A stretch of 18,017 nucleotides of DNA from DAOTZS01 sp034434335 (GTDB lineage Bacteria; Chloroflexota; Anaerolineae; CG2-30-64-16): positions 1 to 18,017 of the forward strand of contig DAOTZS010000053.1 of assembly GCA_034434335.1 (NCBI GenBank), given 5' to 3'. The position numbers and the translations under genes were made by a program. The notes below the pieces were generated by a model. The model searched no databases. It was not told the DNA's origin and saw only the letters and a program-made list of their open reading frames with translations. Position 1 is the first letter of the stretch; every line of letters begins with the position of its first letter. Positions 9,062 through 18,017 of the stretch are shown here, one piece after another.

Positions 9062-9182
9062 GTAACTATTCGGCGGTGACTGGAAGTCACCCTTTTTGGG
9101 CCAGTGGTCAGCCTTCGCCGACCTTTCTCCTGATGCATAAATGAAGGGTGTCGGCGAAGGGACGATCCGCCGGATCGGCCCA
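9062..9182 (+). repeat. Hairpin repeat element, copy A (in the predicted leader of the larger CAP gene)
   Basis: Starts with GTAACTATTC and matches the reverse complement of copy B (17845-18016) over most of its length. It contains hairpin 1, GGTGACT/AGTCACC with a GGA loop (9075-9091), followed by CTTTTT. It also contains hairpin 2, with perfect 11-nt arms CCTTCGCCGAC (9112-9122) and GTCGGCGAAGG (9150-9160). The end, GATCCGCCGGATCG at 9164-9177, resembles the end of copy C. No coding capacity. It looks like a MITE-like or REP-like dispersed element. Confidence 0.75.
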
Positions 9183-9214
9183 ACATCACTATCAGCCTTT
9201 ACGAGTCCTTTACA

Positions 9215-9243
9215 ATTATAAGTGCTCGACTGGGGAAAAGCAA
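9215..9243 (-). promoter_or_regulatory. Predicted sigma70-type promoter of the larger CAP gene
   Basis: On the minus strand TTGCTT (9238-9243) and TATAAT (9215-9220) are separated by exactly 17 nt. Transcription would begin near 9208 and give a leader of about 185 nt that includes repeat copy A. The -35 lies in an 18-nt segment that recurs at 15123-15140. Confidence 0.65.
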
Positions 9244-9263
9244 TGGTACTTTGCTACTGGCAG

Positions 9264-9289
9264 GGGCTCAGAATGGAGGTCTGGAGCCC
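9264..9289 (-). terminator. Hairpin downstream of the short CAP gene, possible transcript end
   Basis: On the minus strand GGGCT and CAGA pair with TCTG and AGCCC around a seven-base loop, with one bulged base. It lies about 40 nt after the stop of the short CAP gene. There is no T-tract, so factor-independent termination is doubtful. Confidence 0.3.
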
Positions 9290-9329
9290 AGGGGCGAGGT
9301 CTGGGAAGACGCGGTCCCAGCGATGCGAG

Positions 9330-9968
9330 CTATCGCACCAGCATGGGCAGAAAGGTACGGTGCGTCAGAGGGGAACCAGTCTGGTAGCCGGCGTCGAGCG
9401 TCCAGTAGAAGCAGAAGGGGCCGCCTTTCTGGCCGCCTCCCAGGTCCACATTGGGCTGATCGTGGGGATCGTAGACATAGCCCACCCCGACATCGCGCAG
9501 CTCTGGCAGCAGAAGCACGGTGCGATGCACGATGCTTTGCGACCACTGGTAGATAACCGTTGCAGCGTCAGGCTGTCCCGCCGCCAGGTTCTCACCAACC
9601 AGAGTAGCACTGTAACCGGCCCGCAGCACGCGCTCGCGAGGTGTGGAGCCATCGGACCCAATGTGATCGAAGAAGTCATTCTGCGACATGTCCTGGCTGT
9701 GTGCCAGAGCCGCGGCAGCCAGCAGTGGATGGTAGGTGGCTGGAACCAGGCCGGCGGCCTGGCGGAACTGGTTGACCGCCGCGATGAGGGCCTGGGCCTG
9801 ACTTTCCGGTGTGCTGCCAGCCGGTGGCGCAGGGCACCCGCGCAGCCCCATCGGTTGACCACTATCTGGCAGGTGCCCATCCCCTTCGTCTATCGCCCAG
9901 GCCGGCGACCAGGAGCCCAGAAGGAAAAGGGCCAGGATAACAAGAAGAGGATGGAATTGCCTTTTCAT
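9330..9968 (-). CDS. Short secreted CAP-domain protein
   Basis: 212 residues from ATG 9968. The first 25 residues (MKRQFHPL... ending SPAWA) are a clean signal peptide, which is why I prefer this start. An upstream GTG at 10016 overlaps the protease stop as GTGA and would add 16 residues before the signal; no strong ribosome site favours either. The CAP domain spans about 60-195: LAHSQDMSQNDFFDH (H90, H102), VGENLA (E126), VHR (H148) and DVGVGYVYD. It is paralogous to the larger CAP protein; both share DQPNV and a GGP-x-F-x-YWT block near the domain end. The usual SGHRNNIL segment is changed to SIVHRTVLL, but its histidine is kept. It has no linker or Ig domains and ends in FLPMLVR. It lies 44 nt after the protease gene and is probably cotranscribed with it. 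Confidence 0.9.
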   Translation of the reverse strand: MKRQFHPLLVILALFLLGSWSPAWAIDEGDGHLPDSGQPMGLRGCPAPPAGSTPESQAQALIAAVNQFRQAAGLVPATYHPLLAAAALAHSQDMSQNDFFDHIGSDGSTPRERVLRAGYSATLVGENLAAGQPDAATVIYQWSQSIVHRTVLLLPELRDVGVGYVYDPHDQPNVDLGGGQKGGPFCFYWTLDAGYQTGSPLTHRTFLPMLVR

Positions 9969-10012
9969 CTTGTCTCTCGATATCTGCGCGCGGCAGAACG
10001 CTGCATCTCCGC

Positions 10013-12271
10013 TCACCAGGGCAGCTCGGCTGTCAGGCTAATTGCCTCGCCGTCAGCCACGAGACGACCGCTGCCATTGCAGAAGATCTGCGTGGCAACC
10101 GTGCCATCGAAGTTCTCGATGCCGATGGTGCCCGAGGTCAGGGGGCCCAAAGTCCTGTATTGCAGCAGTATCCGGCCGTCGCGCAGAAGCACAATTTGGA
10201 ATGAATGAGGGAAGTCCCACATGTTACGCCGCATCTGATACCAGGTGATAACATAGCTGTCCTCAGCGGCCTGGTGGCCGTAGACCTGCCCACCCAGGTC
10301 TGGGTTCCAGTCCTGCCAAAGGGCATAGATGGCGTCGTTGGGCGCCGCCGCGCTGGGCAGGCAACTGTTCTGATTGTACTGGCTGGCCGTCGGCTGGCCG
10401 AAGAAGGCCAGGCCATTGTCAGAGACCCAGATGGAGCTGTAGGTGCGGCCGTAGAAGGGGATAGGGAATGGGAGCAGAAGTTGCCGGCTGCTGTTGTTGG
10501 CCAGGTTAAGGGGCTGGCCTCCGGCAGAGGGGTCTATCCAGGCAGCCCGCAGTACCCGGTTCGGCAGCAGAGGCACAAATGAGCGGCGTACCGTGTTGGT
10601 GATCAGCAGTTGAGCCCGGATGTCGAAGCTGCCGACGGGCGGATAGAGCGCTTGCACCCGGACGGTGCCGGTGTAGCTGCCCGGCGGCAGGGAGGTGGGC
10701 CCGGCGCGCAATGTCAGAGTGCTTGGGTTGCTGTAGCTGGTGGACTGGCTGGTGGGCGTGACGCTGAGCCAGGAGGTGCCGGTGATCACGCTGGCCTGCC
10801 ACCAGATCGCCTGATCGCTGGGGTTCAGTATCGCCAGGCGGATGCTTTGCTGGGTAACCGGCCCTCCCAGGAGGAAGAACTGGGTCTCGGTGATCGGCCT
10901 CAGTGATGGAGGATATGCCCGGCGTACGGCCCTGCCGGCGTTCAGCCGGCCATAGCCGAAGTAGTCGTTGCGCCCACCCACATAAGGGTAGCCCCCGACC
11001 TGCTCGGCCGTGCTCTTGAGGATCTCGCTCACCTGCGTATAGGTGGCGGTGGGGGCCATAGTCCACACCAGGGACGCGGCCGCCGATACCAGGGCCGTGG
11101 CCATGGAGGTGCCGTAGCGGAAGTCGTAGCCCCCAGGCACCGTGCTCCATATTTGATCGCCGGCAGTGCCGCCAGGTGCCGCCAGCGCGATGTACGGTTT
11201 ATAGCCCGAGTAGCTGGCCCAGTTGTCGTAGTGGTCAGAGGCGGCGACGGCCAGCACCCCGGGATAGGCAGCCGGATAGTAGTCGGGGTTGACCAGGTAG
11301 TTGCAGGCCCAGCCGCCCTGGGCGCAGTTGCCGGCGGCAGCCACTACCAGCGCGTTGCGGGCCATGGCATAGTCTACAGCTCCCTTCAACGTGCTGCTGG
11401 CAGCGAAGCCCCCCAGGCTGAGATTGATCACCTGGGCACCGCTGTCGGCCGCGCGGCGGATGGCGGTGGCAATGTTGTCATAAGTGCCGCTGCCGTTAGC
11501 GTCCAAGACTTTGAGGGGCAGGAGTTTGACGTTGGGGGCCAGGCCCGCCACCCCGATCGAGTTGTTGGCGGCTGCGGCCAGGATGCCCGCCACGTGAGTG
11601 CCGTGGCCGAAGTCATCGCTGGGGTCGCTGTCGCCATTGACGTAGTCGTAACCCTGCAGCAGCCGGTTGGCGAACTCCGGGTGGGTACGATCAATACCCG
11701 AATCCACAAGGGCGACCACAAGCGAATAGCTGCCCAGAGTCACTTCCCAGGCTTCCGGCGCCCCCACCCGCCGCAGATTCCACTGGTCCCCGATGAAGGG
11801 GTCGTTGGGATAGAATGAGCTGCTTTGGGGAGCCAGAGGCTCAGGATGGGGTGTACTCTCTTCGGGAGTGCGCACATAGACCAGGTAGTTCAGCTCCGCA
11901 TAGCTGACCCAGGGCAGCCGCTCCAGCCGCGCGATCGCTTCCGCCTCCTGGCCGGCGGGCACGGCCAGACGGGCCGTGCCATCGGCGGGATGGACATCCA
12001 GCACCTTCAGGCCGGTGAGAGTGGCCAGGGTACGGGCGGCTTGCTGCCAGTCGGCGCTGGTGCGCTCCTCATCCCAGCCGGCCGGCCTGGCCCCGGCCGG
12101 GATCACCCCCGCCTGGGGATCCCAGCCGATGAGCACCTCACCCGGCACAAAGGGTTGGGGCAATGCAGCCGGCAGGGAGAACGCGGCTGTGGCGGACCGG
12201 CCGGCCAGGCAGAGAGCTATCGCCAGCCAGGCGAAGACCACTATAGCTCCCACCAGGCGCAACCAGGACAT
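10013..12271 (-). CDS. Secreted subtilisin-family (S8) serine protease with C-terminal beta domains
   Basis: 752 residues from ATG 12271, which begins a good signal peptide (MSWLRLVGAIVVF...). An in-frame ATG at 12442 would add 57 unlikely residues and lies inside the clpC terminator stem, so I reject it. A fervidolysin-like prodomain is at about 41-133. The S8 domain (about 156-448) has the full catalytic set: D190 in VDSGID, H223 in HGTHVAG, oxyanion N315 in AAAGN and S389 in GTSMA. C316 and C323 could form a disulfide. Residues 455-559 look Ig- or BACON-like (ILNPSDQAIWWQAS, PPGSYTGTV). SFVPLLPNR follows at 564-572. A final beta-rich domain (about 576-749; PFPIPFYGRTYSS, SDNGLAFFG, ALWQDWNP) is a kind I associate with secreted subtilases. 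It is likely to degrade extracellular protein or mature neighbouring secreted proteins (inference). Confidence 0.93.
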   Translation of the reverse strand: MSWLRLVGAIVVFAWLAIALCLAGRSATAAFSLPAALPQPFVPGEVLIGWDPQAGVIPAGARPAGWDEERTSADWQQAARTLATLTGLKVLDVHPADGTARLAVPAGQEAEAIARLERLPWVSYAELNYLVYVRTPEESTPHPEPLAPQSSSFYPNDPFIGDQWNLRRVGAPEAWEVTLGSYSLVVALVDSGIDRTHPEFANRLLQGYDYVNGDSDPSDDFGHGTHVAGILAAAANNSIGVAGLAPNVKLLPLKVLDANGSGTYDNIATAIRRAADSGAQVINLSLGGFAASSTLKGAVDYAMARNALVVAAAGNCAQGGWACNYLVNPDYYPAAYPGVLAVAASDHYDNWASYSGYKPYIALAAPGGTAGDQIWSTVPGGYDFRYGTSMATALVSAAASLVWTMAPTATYTQVSEILKSTAEQVGGYPYVGGRNDYFGYGRLNAGRAVRRAYPPSLRPITETQFFLLGGPVTQQSIRLAILNPSDQAIWWQASVITGTSWLSVTPTSQSTSYSNPSTLTLRAGPTSLPPGSYTGTVRVQALYPPVGSFDIRAQLLITNTVRRSFVPLLPNRVLRAAWIDPSAGGQPLNLANNSSRQLLLPFPIPFYGRTYSSIWVSDNGLAFFGQPTASQYNQNSCLPSAAAPNDAIYALWQDWNPDLGGQVYGHQAAEDSYVITWYQMRRNMWDFPHSFQIVLLRDGRILLQYRTLGPLTSGTIGIENFDGTVATQIFCNGSGRLVADGEAISLTAELPW

Positions 12272-12485
12272 CTTGCTTATTGGCTGGAGGTGAAGGGGCT
12301 GCAGCACTTGCTCGCGTACGGCGCCAGCTCCCGCGCCTGCGTCCGTGCCATGTTGGCAGGAAGCAAGCCCGGGCGCCGGTGGGCGGGGCAAGGAGTTCAG
12401 GGGAAACGGCAGTTGCATTTCATAATCAAACAAAAGCCGCATGCGGCACGCACGCGGCTCTCATAAACGTCTCTCCAGAGGAGCC
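12272..12485. other. Gap between clpC and the protease gene
   Basis: Holds the clpC terminator and about 150 nt of leader before the protease ATG. I see no convincing -35/-10 pair or strong ribosome site for the protease. The sequence just before the ATG is CCAATAAGCAAG. Confidence 0.5.
12421..12459 (-). terminator. Intrinsic terminator of clpC
   Basis: On the minus strand AGCCGCGTGC pairs with GCATGCGGCT (ten pairs, one G-U) around a GTGCC loop, and is followed by TTTTGTTTGATT. It begins 26 nt after the clpC stop. It separates clpC from the secreted-protein block. Confidence 0.85.
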
Positions 12486-14972
<2,487 letters not shown>

Positions 14973-15063
14973 AATGACCCGTCCTTTTGCGCATCACCGA
15001 TAGGCATCACCGTTCCAACGATCTATCTCCCGTGCGGATGCTTGCGTGTCACCCCACCATCCA

Positions 15064-15072
15064 ATTATACCA
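15064..15072 (-). promoter_or_regulatory. Predicted extended -10 promoter of clpC
   Basis: TGGTATAAT on the minus strand is a perfect extended -10. The -35 region is poor (TACGAC at an 18-nt spacing), as is usual for extended -10 promoters. The start would be near 15057, about 85 nt before the clpC ATG. I see no CIRCE or CtsR-type operator. Confidence 0.6.
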
Positions 15073-15122
15073 TAAGCTCCCAAGAGCGTCGTAAGCCTGC
15101 ATCCCTTGCCAGACAGGCATGA

Positions 15123-15182
15123 TGGGGAAAAGCGATGGTAACTATTCAGGCAGTGAGAGGGGAGATCCGCCAGATCGCCCCA
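15123..15182 (+). repeat. Repeat element, copy C (shortened)
   Basis: GTAACTATTCAG (15138-15149) is identical to the ends of copy B. GATCCGCCAGATCG (15164-15177) matches the end block of copy A, but the gap between the two is about 26 nt instead of about 102 nt. Copy C therefore looks like an internal-deletion derivative lacking both hairpins. The overlapping segment 15123-15140 matches 9231-9248 at 17 of 18 positions. Confidence 0.55.
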
Positions 15183-15206
15183 CCTGGCTATACCCCTCAG
15201 AAGCAC

Positions 15207-15241
15207 AAAGGAGTAGAGAGCCGCCCGGCCTCTACTCCTTT
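15207..15241 (-). terminator. Strong hairpin after the S1 gene, probable terminator
   Basis: AAAGGAGTAGAG (15207-15218) and CTCTACTCCTTT (15230-15241) are a perfect 12-bp inverted repeat. The interior can add GCC/GGC pairs around GGGC. On the minus strand the 3' arm ends in CTTTG, a short T-run. It lies 148 nt beyond the S1 stop and before the clpC promoter, so it probably ends the S1 transcript. The arms are symmetrical, so it could also act on the plus strand. Confidence 0.65.
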
Positions 15242-15242
15242 G

Positions 15243-15279
15243 GATCAGTGCACCAGGATAATCCCAGGTGCCTCTGATC
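15243..15279 (-). other. Second hairpin in the 3' region of the S1 transcript
   Basis: On the minus strand GATCAG pairs with CTGATC and an inner GCACC pairs with GGTGC around TGGGATTATCCT. It sits directly before the terminator hairpin. The region 15242-15389 shows no open frame with a ribosome site. It may be 3' UTR structure or the body of a small RNA. Confidence 0.45.
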
Positions 15280-15389
15280 GTTATAACAGGCCTGTACCAA
15301 TGCCCTGCCGATGAAGTGCCTATCTGTAAACCGCAGCGTTACGCCCCCTGAACTAAAATGTTGGCACCAGGAGTGACCTCGACAGGGCA

Positions 15390-16637
15390 TCAGGATTGCG
15401 GCTCGAATGCAGCCAGCACGGCTTCGTGTTTAGCGACCGGTTGCTTGCCTTCGCCTTTCTCCAGCTCCTCCTCGGCTTCCTCACGCCATTCTACATCTAC
15501 ATAGCTCTCTTCCGCCACCTGGCGCATACTCAGACCCAGGCGACGATGCTGGCAATCTATCCGGATAATACGCACCTGCACCTGATCCCCTTCCTGCACC
15601 ACCTCTTTGGGGTGGTTCACCCGGTGGTCTGCCAATTCTGTGATGTGGATCAACCCCTCGATCCCCTCTTCGATCTTGGCGAACGCGCCGAAATTCGCCA
15701 GCCGGGTGATGGTTGCACTGACTACCTGGCCAAGGGTATACTTTTCCGTGATGAGGCTCCAGGGCTCGGGGAGCATTTTGCGCAAGCTCAGGGCAATGCG
15801 CTTGCGCTCCTCGTCCACGTTCAGGACGTAGACCTCCACTTTCTGCCCGACATGCACTACCTCGCTCGGGTGATCCACGCGATGCCAGGCCAGCTCTGAG
15901 AGGTGGATCAAGCCGTCGGCCCCGCCCAGGTCTACAAAGGCGCCGAAATCGGTCAGGCTGGTGATGACCCCTTTGAGGACATCACCCTTTTTGAGCTGTG
16001 ACAACAGCTGCTCTTTGCGGTCCCGGCGCCAGTCCCGCAAAGCCAGGCGTTCTGAAAGGATGAGACGGTTTCTTTGGCGGTCGAGTTCCAGGACCTTAAG
16101 TTGCAGCTTCTCGCCGAGCAGGCTGGCCCAGCGCTCCTCAGGGTCGGCCTGGGCATCTTGCCGGGCCTGCCATCGGCTGGAAAGCTGGGAGGCAGGCACG
16201 AACCCGCGCACACGGCCTACCCGTACGATTACCCCGCCGCGATTGTACCCTGTAACTACTCCCTCGAAGACCTCTTGGGAGGCAAGCAGTTCCTCAGCCA
16301 GACGCCAGTCTTGTTCTTGCTGTGCCCGGGCCAACGAGATCACCACATTGCCGTCCCGGTCTTCAGGCTGAAGCACGTAGGCTGTGACAGGGTCGCCCAC
16401 CGCCAGACTGGCCAGGAACTCGGGATCCAGGCGAGCCAGTTCACGACTGTCCACTACCGCATCGGCCTTGTAGCCGATGTCCACCAGAATTTCTGTAGGG
16501 CTGACGCTGATAATATGGCCGTCAACGATGTCGCCAGGACGCAGTTGAGGGAAGTCGAGTGCATCCAGGGGCACCGCGTCCATAGACTCGACATCCTGTA
16601 GGGCCTGGGCCGATCGCGACACACCTGGGCTTTTCAT
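15390..16637 (-). CDS. rpsA: 30S ribosomal protein S1 (four S1 domains)
   Basis: 415 residues with four OB-fold S1 domains at about 34-104, 121-196, 217-286 and 302-371. Domains 3 and 4 carry the classic TDFGAFVDL/ANFGAFAKI, GLIHLSEL/GLIHITEL and HP-x-EVV blocks; domains 1 and 2 are more divergent, as usual for the ribosome-docking half. The C-terminus is acidic (EWREEAEEELEKGEG). S1 binds mRNA at the 30S platform and aids initiation. Four domains is the shorter form, against six in E. coli. A GGAGGAGGAG site lies 11 nt before ATG 16637. It has its own promoter and appears monocistronic. Some four-domain homologues are general RNA-binding proteins rather than ribosomal, but S1 is the best call. 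Confidence 0.92.
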   Translation of the reverse strand: MKSPGVSRSAQALQDVESMDAVPLDALDFPQLRPGDIVDGHIISVSPTEILVDIGYKADAVVDSRELARLDPEFLASLAVGDPVTAYVLQPEDRDGNVVISLARAQQEQDWRLAEELLASQEVFEGVVTGYNRGGVIVRVGRVRGFVPASQLSSRWQARQDAQADPEERWASLLGEKLQLKVLELDRQRNRLILSERLALRDWRRDRKEQLLSQLKKGDVLKGVITSLTDFGAFVDLGGADGLIHLSELAWHRVDHPSEVVHVGQKVEVYVLNVDEERKRIALSLRKMLPEPWSLITEKYTLGQVVSATITRLANFGAFAKIEEGIEGLIHITELADHRVNHPKEVVQEGDQVQVRIIRIDCQHRRLGLSMRQVAEESYVDVEWREEAEEELEKGEGKQPVAKHEAVLAAFEPQS

Positions 16638-16675
16638 GGGGGCAGCGACTCCTCCTCCGTCAGTGGGGTAACTAA

Positions 16676-16704
16676 ATTATAGTGGAGGTTGGGCCAAAAC
16701 GCAA
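16676..16704 (-). promoter_or_regulatory. Predicted sigma70-type promoter of rpsA
   Basis: On the minus strand TTGCGT (16699-16704) and TATAAT (16676-16681) are separated by 17 nt. Transcription would begin near 16669, leaving about 32 nt of leader with the GGAGGAGGAG site. The -35 touches the GC palindrome 16706-16719. Confidence 0.65.
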
Positions 16705-16705
16705 G

Positions 16706-16738
16706 CCCCGCGCGCGGGGGCAGGCCCCCCTCTTTTTT
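16706..16738 (+). terminator. GC palindrome and hairpin with a plus-strand T-tract
   Basis: A perfect 14-nt palindrome (16706-16719) overlaps the hairpin GGGGGC/GCCCCC (16716-16729), which is followed on the plus strand by CTCTTTTTT. This has the shape of an intrinsic terminator pointing rightward, although the genes on both sides run leftward. It may stop antisense transcription into the cyclodeaminase-family gene; on the minus strand the GC palindrome alone could help end that gene's transcript. Confidence 0.45.
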
Positions 16739-16811
16739 CTCCGACCCGGGGCGAAATCGGCTTTCAGCTCTGGCTGGCCAGCCCACGAAGGCCACCCTGG
16801 CCCCGTAGAAG

Positions 16812-17795
16812 TCACAGGTTGACTTCCTGGCCAATGCCTTTGCGCCGGGCAAGTTCGTACACCCTCATGGCAGTGGCAACATCCTGGATCGCCAGACCTA
16901 CCGACTTGAAAAGGGTGATCTCTTGCTCGTTGCTGCGCCCTGGCTTGCCGGCCACAATTTCCCCCAACTCAGCGTAGATGTGGTCCGCGCTGAGCTCACC
17001 GGCGTTGATGGGAATAACCAGGTCGCCGGCTTCGGCCAGGGCCGCGCTGCGCAGGTCCACCACCACCCTGGCGCGGCGGACGGCCTCTGTGTCCAGCTCG
17101 CGCGCGTCCAGGGAGTGAGAGCCGATGCCATTGATGTGCGTTCCCAGCTCCAGCCACGCGCCGGCGAACACCGGTTCCTTGCTGGTGGTGGCTGTGATCA
17201 CGATATCGCACCCCACAACTGCATCCCGTGGGTCTGAGACCCGCCGCACCGTGATCTTATGGCGGGCGGCCATCTCGGCGCAGAACTTATCGGCCACTTC
17301 TGGCACCGGATCGTAAACACGCGCCTCGCTGATCGGCCTGACCGCGCACATGGCCATGAGCTGCGTCCGTGCCTGGACGCCAGCCCCGAAGATACCGACC
17401 ACCCTGGCATCGGGGCGAGCCAGGTATTTGGTGGCTACGCCGCTGGCCGCGCCAGTGCGCATGGCCGTCAGATACGCGCCATCCATGATCGCTATCAACT
17501 GGCCGGTGCGGGGGTCGTTCAACAACACTGTAGCCAGGATGGTGGGCAGGTTGTGTCGGGCTGGGTTGTCGGGATAAACCGTGACAACCTTCATGCCCAG
17601 GGCATCCAGCTGGCCCCCGATATAGGCCGGCATGAAGAGCACCAGGCCATGATAGTGAGGGATGCGGATGGGGGTGCGCAGGGGCAGTTGTACGCCCCCC
17701 AGTTGTTGCTGCCGAAACGCCTCCTCCACAGCGGCAATGGCATCGTCCATCGTAAGGGCCGACTCCACGTCGGCACGGGTGAGCAAGAGGGCCAT
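16812..17795 (-). CDS. Ornithine cyclodeaminase / alanine dehydrogenase / mu-crystallin family protein
   Basis: 327 residues from ATG 17795. The frame extends to GTG 17807, but that codon overlaps the GGAGGAG ribosome site of the ATG, so I choose the ATG. This NAD(P)-dependent family acts in the cytoplasm on amino acids or cyclic imines. Visible features are GMKVVTVYPDN with K69, AMRTGAASGV with R113, the Rossmann motif GIFGAGVQA (134-142), an acidic residue at the end of the first fold half (YDP), SHSLDARELD with D230, and FKSVGLAIQD with K297. The CPGKTEL-type motif of true ornithine cyclodeaminases is absent, so an alanine dehydrogenase or ketimine/imino-acid reductase role is equally possible. 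It stands alone; no arginine or proline genes are adjacent. Confidence 0.9.
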   Translation of the reverse strand: MALLLTRADVESALTMDDAIAAVEEAFRQQQLGGVQLPLRTPIRIPHYHGLVLFMPAYIGGQLDALGMKVVTVYPDNPARHNLPTILATVLLNDPRTGQLIAIMDGAYLTAMRTGAASGVATKYLARPDARVVGIFGAGVQARTQLMAMCAVRPISEARVYDPVPEVADKFCAEMAARHKITVRRVSDPRDAVVGCDIVITATTSKEPVFAGAWLELGTHINGIGSHSLDARELDTEAVRRARVVVDLRSAALAEAGDLVIPINAGELSADHIYAELGEIVAGKPGRSNEQEITLFKSVGLAIQDVATAMRVYELARRKGIGQEVNL

Positions 17796-17798
17796 GTT

Positions 17799-17805
17799 CT
17801 CCTCC
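17799..17805 (-). promoter_or_regulatory. Ribosome binding site deciding the start of the cyclodeaminase-family gene
   Basis: GGAGGAG lies three bases before ATG 17795 (five from the GGAGG core). It overlaps the upstream GTG candidate, which would extend the protein by four residues. Confidence 0.8.
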
Positions 17806-17844
17806 ACAGTATTCAGGGTGCAGGAAGGTTACTGTAGTCTGGCG

Positions 17845-18016
17845 GTAACTATTCAGGCCGATGGAAATCGCCCCTTCTGGGCACTGCGTGCCTGGTGTCG
17901 GCGGAGGCCGACACCCTTCATGTATGCATCATGGGAAAGGTCGGCGCAGGCCCAAAAAGGGTGACGCCTCGGGCGAGCCCTCGGCGTGGCCCTTCCAGTC
18001 ACCGCTGAATAGTTAC
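17845..18016 (-). repeat. Hairpin repeat element with terminal inverted repeats, copy B
   Basis: 172 bp bounded by 12-bp perfect terminal inverted repeats: GTAACTATTCAG at 17845-17856 and its complement at 18005-18016. Internally, GGTGTCGGC/GCCGACACC with a GGAG loop (17894-17915) is a 9-bp hairpin. GCCGAC (17907-17912) can instead pair with GTCGGC (17940-17945). A further hairpin (ACGCC..GGGC/GCCC..GGCGT) replaces the loop of the GGTGAC/GTCACC stem seen in copy A. No coding capacity. It begins 50 bp before the cyclodeaminase-family ATG and ends one base from the window edge, so a target-site duplication cannot be judged. Confidence 0.75.
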
Positions 18017-18017
18017 G

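Noticed and set aside
9222..10208. 328-codon plus-strand open frame
   Set aside because: Antisense to the short CAP gene and the end of the protease; no ribosome site or domain.
12272..12442. 57-residue N-terminal extension of the protease
   Set aside because: Its ATG lies in the stem of the clpC terminator, and the extension would bury the signal peptide.
15242..15389. 6S, 4.5S or tmRNA gene
   Set aside because: Two hairpins are present but none of the diagnostic features (GGAA loop, tRNA-like end, large central bubble with closing stem) can be seen.
17796..18017. Transposase-bearing insertion sequence at the right edge
   Set aside because: The element has inverted ends but only 172 bp and no coding capacity, so it is at most a non-autonomous repeat.

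Overview
The window carries seven protein genes, all on the minus strand, in GC-rich DNA. Threonine/proline-rich linkers, secreted proteins built from beta-propellers, CAP and Ig-like modules, C-termini of the type FIPLVTR, and a four-domain ribosomal protein S1 suggest a member of the Chloroflexota (Anaerolineae-like). That assignment is inference from protein style; no rRNA or other decisive marker is present.

Reading in the direction of transcription (right to left): a repeat element with inverted ends (17845-18016); an ornithine cyclodeaminase/mu-crystallin family enzyme (16812-17795); ribosomal protein S1 (15390-16637) with its own promoter and a strong downstream hairpin; clpC (12486-14972) with an extended -10 promoter and a good intrinsic terminator; then a secreted block. 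The secreted block is a subtilisin-family protease (10013-12271), a short CAP-domain protein 44 nt downstream (9330-9968), a longer CAP protein with three Ig-like repeats and its own promoter (7410-9023), and a giant modular protein that starts at 6945 and is still open at base 1 (at least 2315 residues).

The giant frame has no stop in the window and covers 38% of it. I translated it through: signal peptide, BNR/Asp-box propeller, jelly-roll, TP linker, second propeller, second jelly-roll, third propeller, TP linker, YVTN-type propeller, then TolB/PD40 repeats running off the edge.

The main novelties are: (1) the giant multi-propeller protein; (2) a short motif, roughly F-[IV]-P-[LM]-[LV]-x-R, ending both CAP proteins and also found inside the protease and the giant protein at module boundaries, which looks like a C-terminal sorting signal and its fossils; (3) a family of hairpin-rich repeats with GTAACTATTCAG ends, one copy of which lies in the predicted 5' leader of the larger CAP gene; (4) a protease/CAP/CAP/giant-propeller cluster that may act together at the cell surface. 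No tRNA, rRNA, CRISPR array, transposase or plus-strand gene was found.
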